From Dendrolimus kikuchii (lineage: Eukaryota > Arthropoda > Insecta > Lepidoptera > Lasiocampidae): a stretch of 64,000 nt of DNA. A program made the position numbers and the translations under genes. Numbering within the stretch: position 1 is the first letter of the stretch; each line of letters opens with the position of its first letter. Below the pieces are notes generated by a model. That model did not search any database and had not been told where the DNA came from. It saw nothing but the letters and a program-made list of their open reading frames with translations. Shown here one piece after another: positions 12,312 to 24,800 of this stretch. The stretch spans positions 17,216,387 through 17,280,386 of the forward strand of contig CM034392.1 of NCBI GenBank assembly GCA_019925095.2. The letters are read 5' to 3'.

Positions 12312-12887
12312 CATAGGTTGCCAACGGAGGCGGTGCCGCCCCCTAGTGGGCGCTGAAGCTTTACGTGGAGCGGTAGCGGGTCCAAAGAAAAATGGTTGGT
12401 CGTTATCACAGTCAAGGGGTTGGTCGCGCCATACGTAGCTAATTAGAAATTTAATATAATTAAATACTTTGAAAGTTCCTCTATTTTCATGAAAAAAATA
12501 TTTTGTCTACCCGTAGTTTATCTTATTACAATTACGTTTTTTACTCATTTTGATTAATTGTCTTGTCTTTGACTTTGTGCAATGCTCCAGTGCCCTACCG
12601 CAGGATGCTCCAGCTTTGTGTATTGTCTTGCATTAGTGGATTAAGTTATAATTTTGTTAATAACACTTTGTTTATCTGAATTAAATGTTTTTATTATAAC
12701 ATGTTCTTGTATTTTTAATTAATTAATAATCACGACCCTCAGCCACGACTACCAGGAGCACGATTAGAGAGAGAGAGAATTAAGAAAACCATATAAAATT
12801 GGTAAAATTGACTATTATCTAAAAGGAGCGTTGGAATTTTTTTTCTTGTAAAGGGGGCGGTACTCCATAAAAGGTTAGGAATCACTG
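12312..12887. mobile_element. Non-autonomous hAT-type transposon with 8-bp target duplication
   Basis: CGCTAAAG flanks the interval directly on both sides (12304-12311 and 12888-12895). The ends are related inverted repeats: left CATAGGTTGCCAACGGAGG, right (complement) CAGTGATTCCTAACC. The 8-bp duplication and CA..TG ends are the hAT signature. There is no transposase frame in the 576 bp. Confidence 0.72.
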
Positions 12888-12895
12888 CGCTAAAG

Positions 12896-13535
12896 GCAAG
12901 CAGTAAAATTGCGAAAAAAAAGGCTAGGGATGGCTGGCATGCATAAACGATTTTTTATGTAATGTTAATGTATTAATGCTGTATGATCTTTGTTAAATAA
13001 ATAAATAAAAGTGAGACTAAACTTATTGATGAATAACAGTAGTCAGTAAGAATGGTAGCCCCATACCTACAAAACATAATCTATCATTCGGAATCAGTCC
13101 TACTACATATAAAACTGACTTTGTATCATTAATAGTTTTTTATATTATATAATCTAGGAAATAAACTTTTTTTTTTAAATAATTCTAGACACTGTTTTTT
13201 AAGCTCTTAGCACTTATACAGTTATACACCATACAACATCTTTCATCCAGAAAAATGTAAAATATCACGCGAGGTACATAGCCAAAGTTTATCTGAGCCA
13301 AATTGAGAACATAAAGTGAGTCTAATGTTGATTTTATGTAGATAAAAGCATTTAGAATATTAAAACAAAGTATGATCCTTTATGCAATATTTACAGCAGA
13401 AGCATATTGTACTTGCTTCCACTATGTTTACGAGATACAATAATGTCTCCAGTCATTTCGTGTTTCGGAATCATATTTATATTATAAATTTTAAAATAAC
13501 AATAAACAGAATTAATTGAATGGTTAAATTATACT
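12896..13535. other. Noncoding, nothing recognised
   Basis: AT-rich DNA with homopolymer runs and no gene-like frame. Confidence 0.5.
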
Positions 13536-14535
13536 AAGTTATCACTATTAATATTATAAATGCGAAAGTAATTCTGTCTGTTTGTTGCTCTTTCACAAAA
13601 AACTACTGGACAGATTTGGCTGAAATTCAGTATATATATTTATTTTACGTTTTACAAGCGACGTAACGCACCTCCTTTTGCTTTAAAGGCTTACAAAAAT
13701 AACACGTATACACGTACATATATTTTAACCCATTAACTAGAATGTGTCGTTTACTCAATCAGCTGGTAGCTAACAACTCTTCTCTAGATATTAATCTCAA
13801 CCTCAACATATTCAAGCGAATGATTAACTCGATTAACGTTTCTGGCACTTACTCATCATGACTCCTTATTTTTATAATTAACTAGCTTCGGCCAGCGACT
13901 TTGTCCGCGTGGAATAGTTAAAAATAAGTAAGTTAAAAAAAAACCCCCAATTTTGAAACATTCTTCATTGGTACCCCGCTCCTACTGATTGGACTTAGCG
14001 TGATGATATTATAGTCTATAGCCTTCCTCGATAAATGGGCTATCTAACACTGAAAGAATTTTTCAAATCAGACTTAGACTAGTAATTCCTGAGATTAGCG
14101 CGTTCAAGCAAACAAACAAACTCTTCAGCTTTATATATTAGTATAAGATTTAATTTTAAATTTAATGTAATTCTTAAAATTGTTTTTGTATTTTCAAGGC
14201 ACTACTGTATTATCTAATTATAATGTTAATATATTCACATAGTAGGATAACAATCCAATATTTCACAAGTTTATAATGTAGTCATAATAATTATTGACCT
14301 GATTGTAATCTGCTTTGTGAATTAAATAAATAATTTTTCGATGCCGAGGATGCACATAGGATACTTTTTATCCCGAAAACTGGGATAGTTTACGGGTTAA
14401 AGACATATTTGTCTCTCTGTTTGTTATGCTTTTTATGTAATGTCAATATCGAGGGTGGTCATGGGATACTTTTCATCACGGATAATGGGATATTTATGTA
14501 AAGGTTATTCCAGAAACTTGGATAGGTTTTGTTTT
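13536..14535. repeat. Cluster of Helitron/SINE-like lepidopteran repeats
   Basis: 13550-13650 has the widespread motif of AAATGCGAAAG with CTGTCTGTTTG and CTACTGGACAGATTTGGCTG. 13882 starts CTAGCTTCGGCCAGCGAC, the complement of a CTAG-type Helitron 3' end. 14339-14500 carries two GAGGxTGxxCATAGGATAC words. All are fragments. Confidence 0.5.
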
Positions 14536-14559
14536 TATGAGATTTGTCATTTTCGTCAT

Positions 14560-14695
14560 TTTGGTAATTTTTGTAGTTTTGGTAGTTTTGGTGGGAGATG
14601 GTAGTTTGGGTAGATTTGGTAGTTTTGATAGATTTGGTAGTTTTGATAATTTTGGTAGTTGTGGTAGTTTTGGTCGTTTATGTAGTTTTCAGATA
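14560..14695 (+). repeat. Minisatellite, 9-bp unit TAGTTTTGG
   Basis: About 15 imperfect copies of TAGTTTTGG (variants TAGATTTGG, TAGTTGTGG). It generates the apparent Phe/Gly/Ser-rich frame at 14537-14743, which is not a gene. Confidence 0.8.
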
Positions 14696-14904
14696 GATAG
14701 AGCGGTGATAAAAATAATACTTTTAATACTTTCATCCCGGTAGATGGGTAGTTTGCGATATAAAATTAAGTAAATCTTCTAGCGGCAAATGGCACCTACA
14801 TAAAAATTTAATACAATGTAACCTGTATTAAATCCTCTTTAAATAAGAGGTACGCGCTAGAGTTTGACCCGCGGGGTATTCTCTAGTACCTAAATAAGTG
14901 TATA

Positions 14905-15145
14905 ATTTAACTAGCTTTTGCCGGAGGTTTCGCTCGCGTTAATGTAAATTTTATAGACAGTGTGAAAAGCGGCTGGGACGCTGGGAGTACTACACGCCCT
15001 CTATGAAAAAAAAACAATTTATCCCACGGGAACCGTACATTTTTCCGGACTGACAGACAAACTATCATCTATCCGTTCAGCCGTTTTGGGGTGATTGAGC
15101 AACAAAAATCCATCCAAACTTTTGCATTTATAATAGTAATCTAAT
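14905..15145 (-). repeat. Helitron-like 3' fragment
   Basis: Starts AACTAGCTTTTGCCGGAGG and TTCGCTCGCGT, the complement of a hairpin plus CTAGTT end. It continues through CCACGGGAACCGTAC and ends near ACTTTTGCATTTATAATAGT, the usual inner edge of this lepidopteran family. Confidence 0.55.
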
Positions 15146-15600
15146 AGAGTATTTGACACATATTACAAGTTCTAAAATAGTATTCATATAAAAGAACAGG
15201 CGTCAAAATATCTTGTTATCATCTTACGTTCAACAGTTCATTATAGAAATAATTTTAATTATAGTTTAAACATTAATAATTAGCTATTTGATTCGTTAAA
15301 ATTGTGACATTACAAGCCAGGATTATTATACAAAATCAAGGAAGCTGTGACGTTTTATGTCATGCTAAAAAGTGTCTCAGTTGATTTGACTGTCAAATAC
15401 CCAATTATACACTATGTACCAGATCATTGCCAGTGTGCATAGAAGGTTGATTGATAACCATGCTGGATGTCAACGCTGACTCGCTGTGCGAAGTATGAAC
15501 CAGCTTCTCTACTACGGGTAGCATTAAAGAAATTTTTTACCGCTAGACGCCGCTAACCTAATGTTTTTGTATATTAAATAAATGTTTCTTTGTCTTACAG
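15146..15600. other. Noncoding before the first lipase exon in window
   Basis: AT-rich. The last 20 bases hold the pyrimidine-rich acceptor. No other feature is seen. Confidence 0.5.
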
Positions 15601-15825
15601 GTTAGTTTTAATAGCTTTAGTGGTGGAAGTGCTATACCCAGTAACATGGCAGTGCCAATCGGAAGACTGGCATGGAGGCACTTTTGTAAGAATGTACCTG
15701 TGCGGAATGCTGGCGTTGCAAGCTGCATTGATGCTGCTACTAGCAGCGTTAGCACAACAATCCGCAAGAGGGACCATCACAGATTTGGATGCGAGAAAAA
15801 TGGTCTCACCTTTGCTTCTAATCAA
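15601..15825 (+). CDS. DAGLB: DAGLB exon 1 in window: first two membrane helices
   Basis: The acceptor is cttacag at 15594-15600 and the donor is atcaa|gtaagt. The first base completes a codon from an upstream exon not seen here. It encodes a hydrophobic run LVLIALVVEVLYPVTW, a hydrophilic loop with CQSEDWHGG, then a second helix rich in Leu and Ala (MLALQAALMLLLAALAQ) and the loop RGTITDLDARKMVSP. It ends two bases into a Lys codon that the next exon completes. This corresponds to the first two of four helices in the DAGL membrane domain. Confidence 0.9.
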
Positions 15826-18800
15826 GTAAGTGCTGACGACTAGTTAGGTATTATTTATTATACTCTGGTTTATTTCATATATATTTCAAAAGTAAAATTT
15901 AGCAAATTTTGTGTTAAATAGCGCACAAGAAAAGTCTCCGAATAAATGACCACTGTCACTTTGCCCCAGAATCCTAAAAAGCATTTACATAATTAAAAAT
16001 ACGCCACATATCAAAAATTACTCAACAAATCTTGTTCAAATCAATTTTCTTTTTTTAAAGTATTTCATAAGCTCCAAACTACTATCAAAAATTAGAGGGG
16101 AAGACACCTTACAGACATTACTTATTCCGATTTTAGAAACGAGTATTTCTCATATGTTTGTTTAAATTGTGATCTTACTACCTATGTCGTTGTGAAACGG
16201 CGTATAGAATCACCGTCCTGTCAAATTTTATCTCTATTGATTTAGTAGTTTCTGAGAAAAACTCCTGTGAGGTACAAACATGACAATTCTATACTACTCT
16301 TGACCAAAAGCAGAACTTTCATTACTGTTAGAAATCATTAAACAACAAATTTAAATCATTTTAATAAATGATATATCAAACTGTGTGTATAATTTGATCT
16401 TATTATGGCAATAAACCGTTCATATTATTGTGCCATCAAAACTGATATAAGACTGGGTTCAGTTATATTTTTATTGGAAAAACGTTACCTTGGGCCTGCA
16501 ATTTAATAGGCAGTTTAGTTTTATTAACCGGAATATACATAAAGCTACCTAAATTACTCTGGTAATCGATTTATATTTGAAAAATCGGGTAAATTCTTTT
16601 TAATAAAAATGTGAATGTTGAAAAAGTTTTTAGAGATTTTCTCAAAAAGGAAACGTTTTATTTATTCACCGTGACTGTCTGTTCGTCTGTGTTTAAGTAC
16701 AAACTCGACCACGAGGAAAGAAAACAAACAGAAAACCAGTAAAACTCTTCACGGCATTATAACTTCTTCATTTATATCTTCTTTATAGAGCTTTATCACC
16801 ATAGTCATAATGTCTGTTTTGTGTGCTTAATATTACTTAATTTTGAAATTCAGTAAGTACAAAAAATTAACACAAATTAAACATCAGGGGCTCTCTTTAA
16901 TCACAAAAACAAAGCTTGAACATAATAGCCAAACAATAACCGAGTCGATACAATAAATAGACCGCATTCATTCATTTCATTTATAATTTTGTTTGTTATT
17001 AATCAGAGGAAGTGATTTGAGGATCTGGGGCCTTAAAATAGTCAATTTGGAGAACAGCATTCTGAAATTGACATGTGCCAATTCTAGATTTATTAATAAG
17101 TTCAAGACACGATTTTTGACATTGTTATATTCGTAATACGAAATCGCGTTCATAGCTGTTTTAAGACCCCTGTTCTTTTAATAATAAGTTTATTAACTAT
17201 TATACTGTTATGTTACTTAATAACATCAAAACTATTAAGACCCAAACCCAGCAAAAACCAACTGCCAGATTTCAAGACACTGTGAGCTTTTTCCTACGTG
17301 CACCGGAACACGAACCAACTTGATTGATAATTTATTTTTATTTTTCCTCCCACCCATTTTAATCTGGTCCGGTATATACTTAGTCTGGCCATAAATACTG
17401 TTACAATTAAAAAGAAACAAAATATTACATTTGAGTTTGGAATCTGTCATTTTTATATGATTGTTCATTGTGTTTTCTCATTTTGGCGCCAATACATTAT
17501 ACAACATTTGGCGATATTAAAATGAAGTGGGGCGATAAAGAGAACCGAATCGCTGTGATTGCATTACACAAAGTGGTATGGAGCCAAATGCAATTTTTAA
17601 AACTTTCTATACGCTTGGTATTAGTCAAATGTTTGTGTAACGAGCTATTAATAGGTACAATGAGACCTCCTTTGTTTGTGACAGAAAAAGATGTGGCCGT
17701 CCACGTAGTGTTCGTACGAAAAAGGTGGTCAAAGTAGTAAGGGAAAGAATTCGAAGAAATCCTGTCCGAAAGCAAAAGATTTTATCTCGGGAGATGAAGA
17801 TATCACCTAGAACCATGTCGCGTATTTTAAAAGATGACTTAGGACTTGCAGCCTATAAGAGACGCACTGGTCATTTCTTAACTCATAATTTAAAAAAGAA
17901 TAGGGTGGTAAAATCGAAACAACTACTGAAGCGGTACGCAAAGGGAGGTCACAGAAAAATTTTGTTTATGGATGAGAATTTTTTTACAATTGAGCAACAT
18001 TTTACCAAACAAAATGACCGTAGTTTTGCTCAACGCTCTAAGGAAGCTTCTCAATTAGTTGACAGGGTGCAAAGTGGGCATTATCCGTCTTCAGTGATGG
18101 TTTGGTGGGGTGTGTTACCTATGAAGGAGTGACTGAGCCATATTTTTGTGAAAAAGGTATCAAAACATCGGCACAAGTGTATCAAGATACCATTCTTGAG
18201 AAGGTAGTTAAGCCCCTTAACAACATCATGTTCAATAACCAAGAATGGTCCTTCCAGCAAGACTCAGCGCCGGGTCATAAAGCTCGGTCCACGCAGTCTT
18301 GCTTGGAAACGAACTTTTCGGTCTTCATCAGAGCTGAAGGCTGGCCGTCGTCTAGTCCCGATCTTAATCCGCTGGATTATGATTTATGGTCAGTTTTAGA
18401 GAGTACGGCTTGCTCTAAACACCATGATAATTTGGAGTCCCTAAAACAATCCCTACGATTGGCAGTGAAGAATTTTCCCACGGAACGAGTGCGTGCTTCT
18501 ATTGATAACTGGCCTCAACGTTTAATAGACTGTATTGCAGCCAATGGAGACCACTTCGAATAAGCTTTTTATATTTTAAATTGTTTTATATTTATGTATT
18601 AAACTAACACACTGTAAAACTTATAAATGTTATTTGCAATAGAAAAAAAGCTTTGTTACAATATTTATGGCAAGACTAGGTATATAAAAATGAATCCCTA
18701 TTTCCCTTGGTCGCGCCATCACGCGTGTACGGCTGGACCGATTTCGCTAATTCTTTTTTTGTTGCGTTTCTTATTGTCAGGAGGAGGTTCGTATAAAAGA

Positions 18801-21800
18801 AAAAATTAAGAAAATTGCGCGGAAAATTTGAAAATTTAAGAATACTTAACCACCATATAAAATTATTTCTAATCTAACCTTCGCGCTTTGGACAATATAA
18901 ACTTTTTTAATGTAACCTTATGACGTCTGACATAGAATTGACAGAATGCGTGCTGCAAATATCGTCAAAGAGAATGTAAAAAAACTGAATATCGTTTAAA
19001 ACAGATGCTTCGGTCTGAGTTATTTTATTCATAAAATACAAGACATGTAAAATAATTGATTTATTATTTCTTACAAAAAGGATGTAAGAAAACTGAATTT
19101 CTTAGTACACATCATCGATTTTGATGACATTTTTTGTGTGTTTGAGTGGGTCGCCGGATTACTTAATTAGAACCGGTATGTAGCGCTGGTATCGGGTTCT
19201 AGAATCCTCCTAATCTCCTGAACAATTTTTGTTGTTTTTTTTTTGTGTGTTTGAGTGGGTGTCCCAGGATGGTTTAGATTCATAATTAGGACCGGTAGGT
19301 GGCGCTGAGATCGGGTCCTAGATTTTTATTTTTTCAGAACAGGACAACGTCTGCCGGGTTCTCTAGTATTATATAAAATTATTAGAGCTAGCCATGTTTA
19401 CTGAAGAGTTTCTTACGCCGCTTCTTCTCTTTAAGCAATAACATGTTGCGAAGCGGTGGTAAATTAGATTAGGCTCCCATATAGTAAATAATAACCATAA
19501 ACAAAATTAAAACTAAATAATTAAAGTGAACAAGTTGGCGGCAGGCTAAATAAAACTTTAACAATACTCATTGACACTTGACATCTTTGTCTTCCGTAAT
19601 CACGGCTACTGAAAAGTAGCCGAAACGTTGGAATAATAAAAATCAAATAAATTACTGCGCTTAAAACCGATAAAACGTCGTTTTATTATGTATATTAGTC
19701 GCGAAAACTTAAGAAAATATTGTGTTATGTTACTTACTACGAGAATATAAAAAAACATATAACCATGATTAGGTTACAGATTTCGTACGATATAGTTGTC
19801 GTCGCTATTTCTTCAAATCATCATTAAGGAAAGCGTTTTATTTTTTCTTTCTCTCTTTATGTTGAGACAAAATAAAACAAGTCACCTCAAATAGTCACCT
19901 CAATTTGCTAAAGCTATAGAAATATTTTAGCATCCAGAATTATACTTTTTTTATTGTTGAAGCATAGCAGACAGGCTGACGGCCCAACTGTGATGGAAAG
20001 TGGTTACCTTCGCCTATGAACATTAGCAATACCAGACGTGCTGCCAATGTGCTGCCGGCCTTGAAGGAGAAACTAGAACCTGGCCACTGATGCCGGATCA
20101 CAACTTAAAGTTATTATGGTGGCATACTCTAGACCAGCGGTGGTAGCCATCCAGTCGGGCAAAAGCTCTACCACCTGGCTGTGGGTTATTTTGTCGTCTC
20201 TTACTACAGGCCGCCCGACCGCAAGAATGCGTAGTTATGTCATTCTAATGTCCTGTTTTATTCATAGGTTATTATTATTCTATAATTGTTTGTTCCTTCT
20301 TTATGGCTTAGGGAATGAGTTGATTGTCATAAAATTTGGTAACTAAGTGCCATCGATGGCGGGGATGAACGTGGAAGACTGAAAAAGCCCAGTAGTTTCC
20401 GTGGGACACACATTCAAGATTTATGCTTGCGAAGTTAAATTAACAGATTGTCATGAATATTGTTATATGCATAATATTGCTTAAGTATACCTTGGAAATA
20501 GAGGATTACCATTTGATACTTTTAAAATAAACTATTAACTATAATCCTGAAGTGTTTTACATAAATATTAAATTAAATATTAAATACACTCTTAAACTTA
20601 TGAACAATGACTGCCAAAACTAATTTACTGTTTAAGCAATAAATAATTTAAAAAGGCATAGAATTTGACTTGTTAGAATGATGACCGTAATAATACACTT
20701 ATCATATAAACTCAAGCAGGCTAAGTATGTAATTTGATTTGAACTATGTGTTCCTAGAATACAGCAGACCGGCTAATGGCCTAGCTAATGACGAGTCCCT
20801 ATGAACATTTGCATCTTCCTCTGTTGTTACCAACGTCATGCTGGCCTAGAACGATTTTTATTACACCTGTTCTAAAAGACTCCATGTTATAGTGCCAGGA
20901 CGGTCTTAAGCGTATTGGACACCGGGGTGCGAAAACGAGGTTACGTCCGTTACTCCCTATAACAATCAAAAACAGCATTTAATTTTTATGTTTAATTTTA
21001 ACAATCCCTAGCTATTTGGTAAAAACGGAACCCTTATGCATTCGTTATATCCGTCCGTCCGCCTTTATATGTCACACTCATTATTCTCGTACTACTGGGT
21101 CTGTATAGATGAAATTTGACTGGAAGGTAAGTTTGAAGGCTTCTTTACGGTTCTTAAAGTATACTTGAAACTTACTCTAATTCAGTATGAATAAGATCGT
21201 AAATCTATAACTATATATACGGCGCTACATATTGTTAAAGTGTCGTTATCAGATCTTGAAAAATCACCAAGTTTTTTATGACTTTTTTTAAATAAAGTTA
21301 AAGTTTTGCGCCCGCTAGGTCCCTGCGCCCGGATGCCTCGCATCCCTTGCACCCCTGGGTAAAGACGGCCCTGCATAGTGGTGTTGTGGACCCGCGGGTG
21401 GAAACTTATTAGAAAACCCTAGAATGCGAAAGACCAACATTCTGAGAACCTTTATGCACAGGCGAACACCCACAAAACAACTGCCTTATTAGAAAACGTT
21501 TACTTTAGTACCACTTTCATAATTTAGCACCCAGCACCTTCATTAATATTTGAGTGAAATTTGCGAACCATAAAGTAATGGTTTTAATAAACATTACAAT
21601 CCCCCGGGAAATTAATGGACTTTCAGTGAACTTTTAAATTGAATTTTCTATGAGCGCGTTGAATGTTACCAAATATGTACACATGAATATAACTTACAGA
21701 CTAACTTGAATAGTAGCGATTATGTGCCTTTTTTCTGCGTAATTACTCAAAGCTTTGGCGGGCTCTATTATATATACGGCAGGATGTAAATAAATATGTA

Positions 21801-24800
21801 ATAGTAATTAATTCAATACATAGACTCTATTACGCAATTTATTTCAATCTAGGTCTTTTCGCGCGGTTTCACTCGCGTAATCTTCGAAGCTAGCGGACGA
21901 GACGGAATAAACTTTCAATTGCAAACGTATATTATAATTTTCTATTTTTAACAGACGATGTCACATTCAAAAACACAAAAAAGTATTTTTAAGGAGTTTC
22001 TCTGTGGGCAACGGCCACTATAAAATATATCTTCGTTCTTCCCTGTTGCCCTGTTGGTGATAGTACATATCGCTTATTAATTCAAAAGTAATACAAATCA
22101 AGATTTTTTATAGTTGACTAGGACATGCCCGCCACTTATTCCACGTTTGCCTTAAAATTCCCGCGGGATTCCCGGGACTCAAATTATCGCACAATTTATA
22201 AATAGAATGTAAGCTCTCGTTTTAGTGGAAACTGTGTCGGAATAAGCTAATTTTTATGCATCCTAAAAACTGCAAACCGCTTCTGGGAAAACTCCCGCGG
22301 GATTCCCAGGATAAAAAAAATCACACATATTATTGCATGAAATTGGCTATCAACCAGTAAAAAATCATATTGGAATTCGAGTTTTTTTATCTGGCCATTT
22401 TAAATAATTCCCAGAAAAATTCCCGCGGGATTCCCAAAATAAAAAGTAGCGCAGAGTTTAAGTAAGAAGAAGAATTAGCTGTCGATTAGCACAAACCGCA
22501 TCGAAATAGGCCCAGTAGTTTTTACGTGAATCCCGAACAAATAGACAAAACGACAAACACAAGAAATTTAAAAAGAAAGCATCGTGTTCTCCATCGATTA
22601 TATAGTGTATTACAGTTGGGTTTTTTTAATAGCTTCAATGTATAGACACGGTATGTTTAGAATTTTATAATATTATAGATAATGGTATGATAAGTGTGTT
22701 CTAAATTAGGTACTCTTCCAATAACGTAAACACACTAAGAACATACTGGTATAGATTTGAACTTTAATCAAAAATACACATTATACGCGCCCTTACTGAA
22801 ATATAAAAACATGAATATAAAAAAATATTAAATTCAAGTCTATTATGCCAAGTTTAACTACAATCGTAGGTACCTACGTGAATTATTATCCCACGGAAAC
22901 TCCCGATTTCTGTAATAAAATAAACATATATAAAATATCTATACTAATATTATAAATAAACTCAAAAACCACTACACCGATATCAAAACTTCTTTCACCA
23001 TTAGAATGCTACATTATCCGAGATTAATATAGGCTATATTTATTACTAGAAAAAATTAGGGATTCCTACTAAAACTTCATTAATGTAACCCAAGGTGTAA
23101 AAAAAATTGTGTTTGAGTGGGTCCCGGGATGGTTTAGAACTTTAAATTCACAATTAGACCCGGTAGGTGGCGCTGGAATCGGGTTCTAGATTTTTATTTC
23201 TTCAGATCAGGACAACGTCTGTCGGAACCGCTAGTATAAAATATATTCCCGTTATTGATATTACATAAGCCGAATTTCATGATCCGTATCTGATCGAAAC
23301 ACAACCTTGTTCATGATCGTTATCGATAATTCATATCTATGCTAGGTTTCATGAGAATCCTAGGTTGGATCCGGATGAAGGGATCTGTATTCTAAGGAAC
23401 ATATCCCGTTTTTCCGTATGAAAGTATCCTATTTTCATCCCCTTTATTTAAAGTATATAGCAAACTTCATGATGATTGCTATGGTCCCTATGACGTGGAA
23501 CGAACCAACAAACATCCAGATTAACGTACGTATACGTGTATGTATGTACGTATATCACTATGAATTACCATATACATAATTTATAACCTTTATTACTGTT
23601 TTCAACGTTTACTTCTCAATTCTATAAATAGCAAGTCTTTTTTGCTGCGTTCATTTTGTTTTTTTGCATGCCAATATTAGAATAGGTAGACTGGTCAAGG
23701 ACGTATATAAAATCATCAGTTTCGAAGTATCAGTAACAACAACTGTAAACATTGCGAAGATCAAAGGAATATACTTTAAATTGTTTTGTGTTCTAATTCT
23801 CATTTAACGATCCTCTTTGTTACAGCATGAAATTTATTTTACAGAGTATTGTTGGTGCTGCCAGAGACAGCGTTGAACGTTATGGGAACCATGTGGATGT
23901 TTTGCGAGCTGATACAATGTTCCGTGGAGGATAAATTCTCTAATATAGTTATACAAAGTAAGTAAGCATGGAAGAATAATACCTTGGCCCTCATGTCCTG
24001 CATTATGAGGTATTTCGCCTTTAATCATAGGCTATGTATAACTTCCTACGATACAAGTTCCAATCCTTGATCAACAGGTACATGAGGGTGGGTTTTTATG
24101 TTTTATGCTACTGCTCTAATGCCTATTAGACGTTCTTCATGCTTTGTATGAGGGGTCCAGGGTAAATAAATGCATAAAAAACCTATTTAATCGGTAGTAA
24201 AGAATCAAATCATTGAACGTCGCCCTTAATAACTTTTTATTTAGCTTGTTAAATTATTAAATGTTAATTCAGACAAAAATAAATAGCGTGGAAAAATTTA
24301 CTATAGTTAAGAGTATAGAGAATTTTAAGAGTAAGAGTTATTAGAGACCAAAACCGCAATAATTGTTCAAGTACAGCCATAATCTATCTTCTATAATATT
24401 ATAATAAACCTATAAATGGTTCGAGTTTGAACATTGTGTTTAAAAATGTGAGAAAAATCAGGGGGGCTAATTCGGACAAGGAGATTCCGACAAAATAATT
24501 TTTAGAATCTTTGTCTGTCTGTTACAGCATCACCTGAAAACTACTGAACAGATTTAAATGAAACTCGACACATAGCAAGCTCATATCCCGAGGCGTAACT
24601 TAGAATACTTTTATCCTGATAAATGACGTCGTTTCCGCGCAATAATTGACAATATCGAAATAGATGGCGCTATGATCGCATCGTTATGGCTTATATCCCG
24701 AATCAACGCTTAGGATACTTTTTATCCCCATAAATGATGATGATGATTCTATAGAATAGACGGGTTAGCTAAATAAATGGCGCTGCAATCACGTTTTTTC

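Larger units (their letters stand above)
15826..23844 (+). other. DAGLB intron (8.0 kb)
   Basis: Contains a mariner (17373-18686), Helitron-like pieces (19120-19372, 22120-22680, 22930-23240), Jockey 3' ends (19965-20232, 20755-20915), a possible foldback (21125-21190) and a transposon-end-like segment (21302-21377). 15830-17340 and 23250-23840 show nothing I can identify. Confidence 0.6.

Noticed and set aside
14537..14743. Short Phe/Gly-rich protein
   Set aside because: Generated by the 9-bp minisatellite.
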